From NCBI RefSeq assembly GCF_002099425.1, contig NW_018344038.1, positions 248,001 through 312,000 of the forward strand: a DNA stretch of 64,000 nt, in the 5' to 3' direction. This document shows positions 63,430 to 64,000 of the stretch, in pieces (position 1 is the stretch's first letter; each line of letters begins with the position of its first letter). The notes under the pieces are model-generated. The model was not told the DNA's origin, ran no database searches, and worked only from the letters and a program-made list of their open reading frames with translations. The position numbers and the translations under genes are program-made. Origin of the DNA: Phascolarctos cinereus (lineage: Eukaryota > Chordata > Mammalia > Diprotodontia > Phascolarctidae).

Positions 63430-63710
63430 GCCCCTAGAATCAAAGATTTATAGAATCTGAAGTCTAGAACAGAAGGCTCCCATACTTCTCTACTTTGCCT
63501 TGGGTAACTTTCCATTGCTTCCTTATTAGGGGATTAAAAGTTTTTCAGGAACTATGAAAAGAGGCATTAAGGATCCTCTGGTCCACTGCTCTCGTTTTAC
63601 AGAGGGAGAAAAATCTGCTCCAGAAGGGTTGGGTTTGTTGAAAATCACATAGCTATTTAGTGGCAAAACTAGACAAGCACCTCTGTCTCTGGACAAGTCC
63701 ATTGGGCTTC
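63430..63710 (-). repeat. MIR3/Ther2 SINE, decayed
   Basis: AATCAAAGATTTATAGAATCTG lies at the left and GATCCTCTGGTCCACTGCTC, TTTTACAGAGGGAGAAAAAT and AATCACATAGCTATTTAGTGG at 63570-63665. A non-matching stretch lies between them. Confidence 0.6.
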
Positions 63711-64000
63711 CCCCCAAACCACATACTTTGATTCTATTTGTTACAAACAAAAGAGGAATTATACCTGCAGTCAGCGTACAGGAAAGTTATAGCACCCCCC
63801 AAAAAAAATTAGTTATACCTATTCATTAAAACACTGTTCATCTTAGAAGGGATCCATGAGTAGATCTCTGTACTTAGTATTTTTGAAAATGCAGTGAAAT
63901 ACCTACCAGATCACAATGGGTAACTAGTCATATTTGCTTAACTTGCTTTGAACAATGCCTAGATAAGCTTTTGGAATATCCTTAATGTTAGTAAATACTT
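63711..64000. other. Unique sequence to window end
   Basis: No feature is recognised. Confidence 0.45.

Noticed and set aside
1-64000. Endogenous retroviruses, LTRs, Polintons or other virus-derived elements
   Set aside because: No paired long terminal repeats, primer-binding-like site or viral protein remnant was recognised. Short, very old solo LTR pieces cannot be excluded by eye.
1-64000. CRISPR arrays, bacterial operons, phage genes
   Set aside because: The content is clearly vertebrate nuclear DNA. The regular repeats present are microsatellites and interspersed SINEs, LINEs and DNA elements.

Overview
This window looks like non-coding nuclear DNA from a marsupial. The main clue is the repeat content. 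It has many CORE-SINEs of the MIR and MIR3/Ther2 type. It also has MAR1 elements, the marsupial SINE whose tail resembles the RTE/Bov-B tail (motifs such as TTTGCCATTTCCTT and AACTCTTTGTGAC), and marsupial tRNA-type SINEs with poly-A tails. Older L2 and L3/CR1 LINEs are common. I cannot name the species from the sequence alone.

I find no gene I can defend. No open frame resembles a known protein domain. The longest frames lie in microsatellites (the 37.0-37.5 kb TTTC tract) or have lengths expected by chance in AT-rich DNA. There is no tRNA, rRNA or snRNA gene, no CpG island, no CRISPR array, and no recognisable endogenous retrovirus, LTR or Polinton. The window is best read as a gene desert or the inside of a very large intron.

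Layout. 0-14 kb: scattered MIR, MIR3, MAR1 and L2 pieces around one repeat-poor block (2.8-4.2 kb) and several microsatellites. 14.8-15.3 kb: an unidentified module of inverted and direct repeats with a conserved hairpin, the most unusual structure here. 15.7-18.7 kb: SINEs plus the broken 3' end of an RTE-like LINE whose tail matches a neighbouring SINE. 18.7-30 kb: dense old SINE and L2 fragments, a MER5-like hAT element (27.7 kb) and a nearly 700-bp unidentified repeat (24.8 kb). 30.0-31.4 kb: repeat-poor block. 31.4-32.5 kb: L2 reverse-transcriptase remnant and L2 tail with a SINE inserted in it. 34.9-39.7 kb: several datable insertions (hAT with an 8-bp duplication, an L1-type insertion with a 12-bp duplication, an L1 with a 13-bp duplication and a roughly 350-nt TTTC tract, a 157-bp Tc1/mariner-like MITE, and MAR1 inside another SINE). 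43.2 kb: a (CG)11(CA)20 tract. 44.5-46.3 kb: repeat-poor block with a (TC)41 tract and two possible exons. 47.4-50.8 kb: L2 and L3 remnants and a diverged tandem duplication. 51.9-58.5 kb: L2, L3, MIR and MIR3 fragments around repeat-poor stretches. 58.5-61.0 kb: the longest block without recognisable repeats. 61.0-64.0 kb: MIR, L2 and L3 fragments, with MAR1 inserted in L3.

No genes work together here. What the window offers is a chronology: L3 and L2 are oldest, MIR and MIR3 are old, MAR1 inserted into L3 and into another SINE, and poly-A SINEs and L1 are youngest because their target-site duplications are still perfect. If the region has a host function, the repeat-free blocks at 2.8-4.2, 30.0-31.4, 44.5-46.3 and 58.5-61.0 kb are the best places to look for enhancers or unannotated exons. 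Names and ends of old repeats are judged by eye from remembered consensus sequences, so ends may be off by 10-30 bases.
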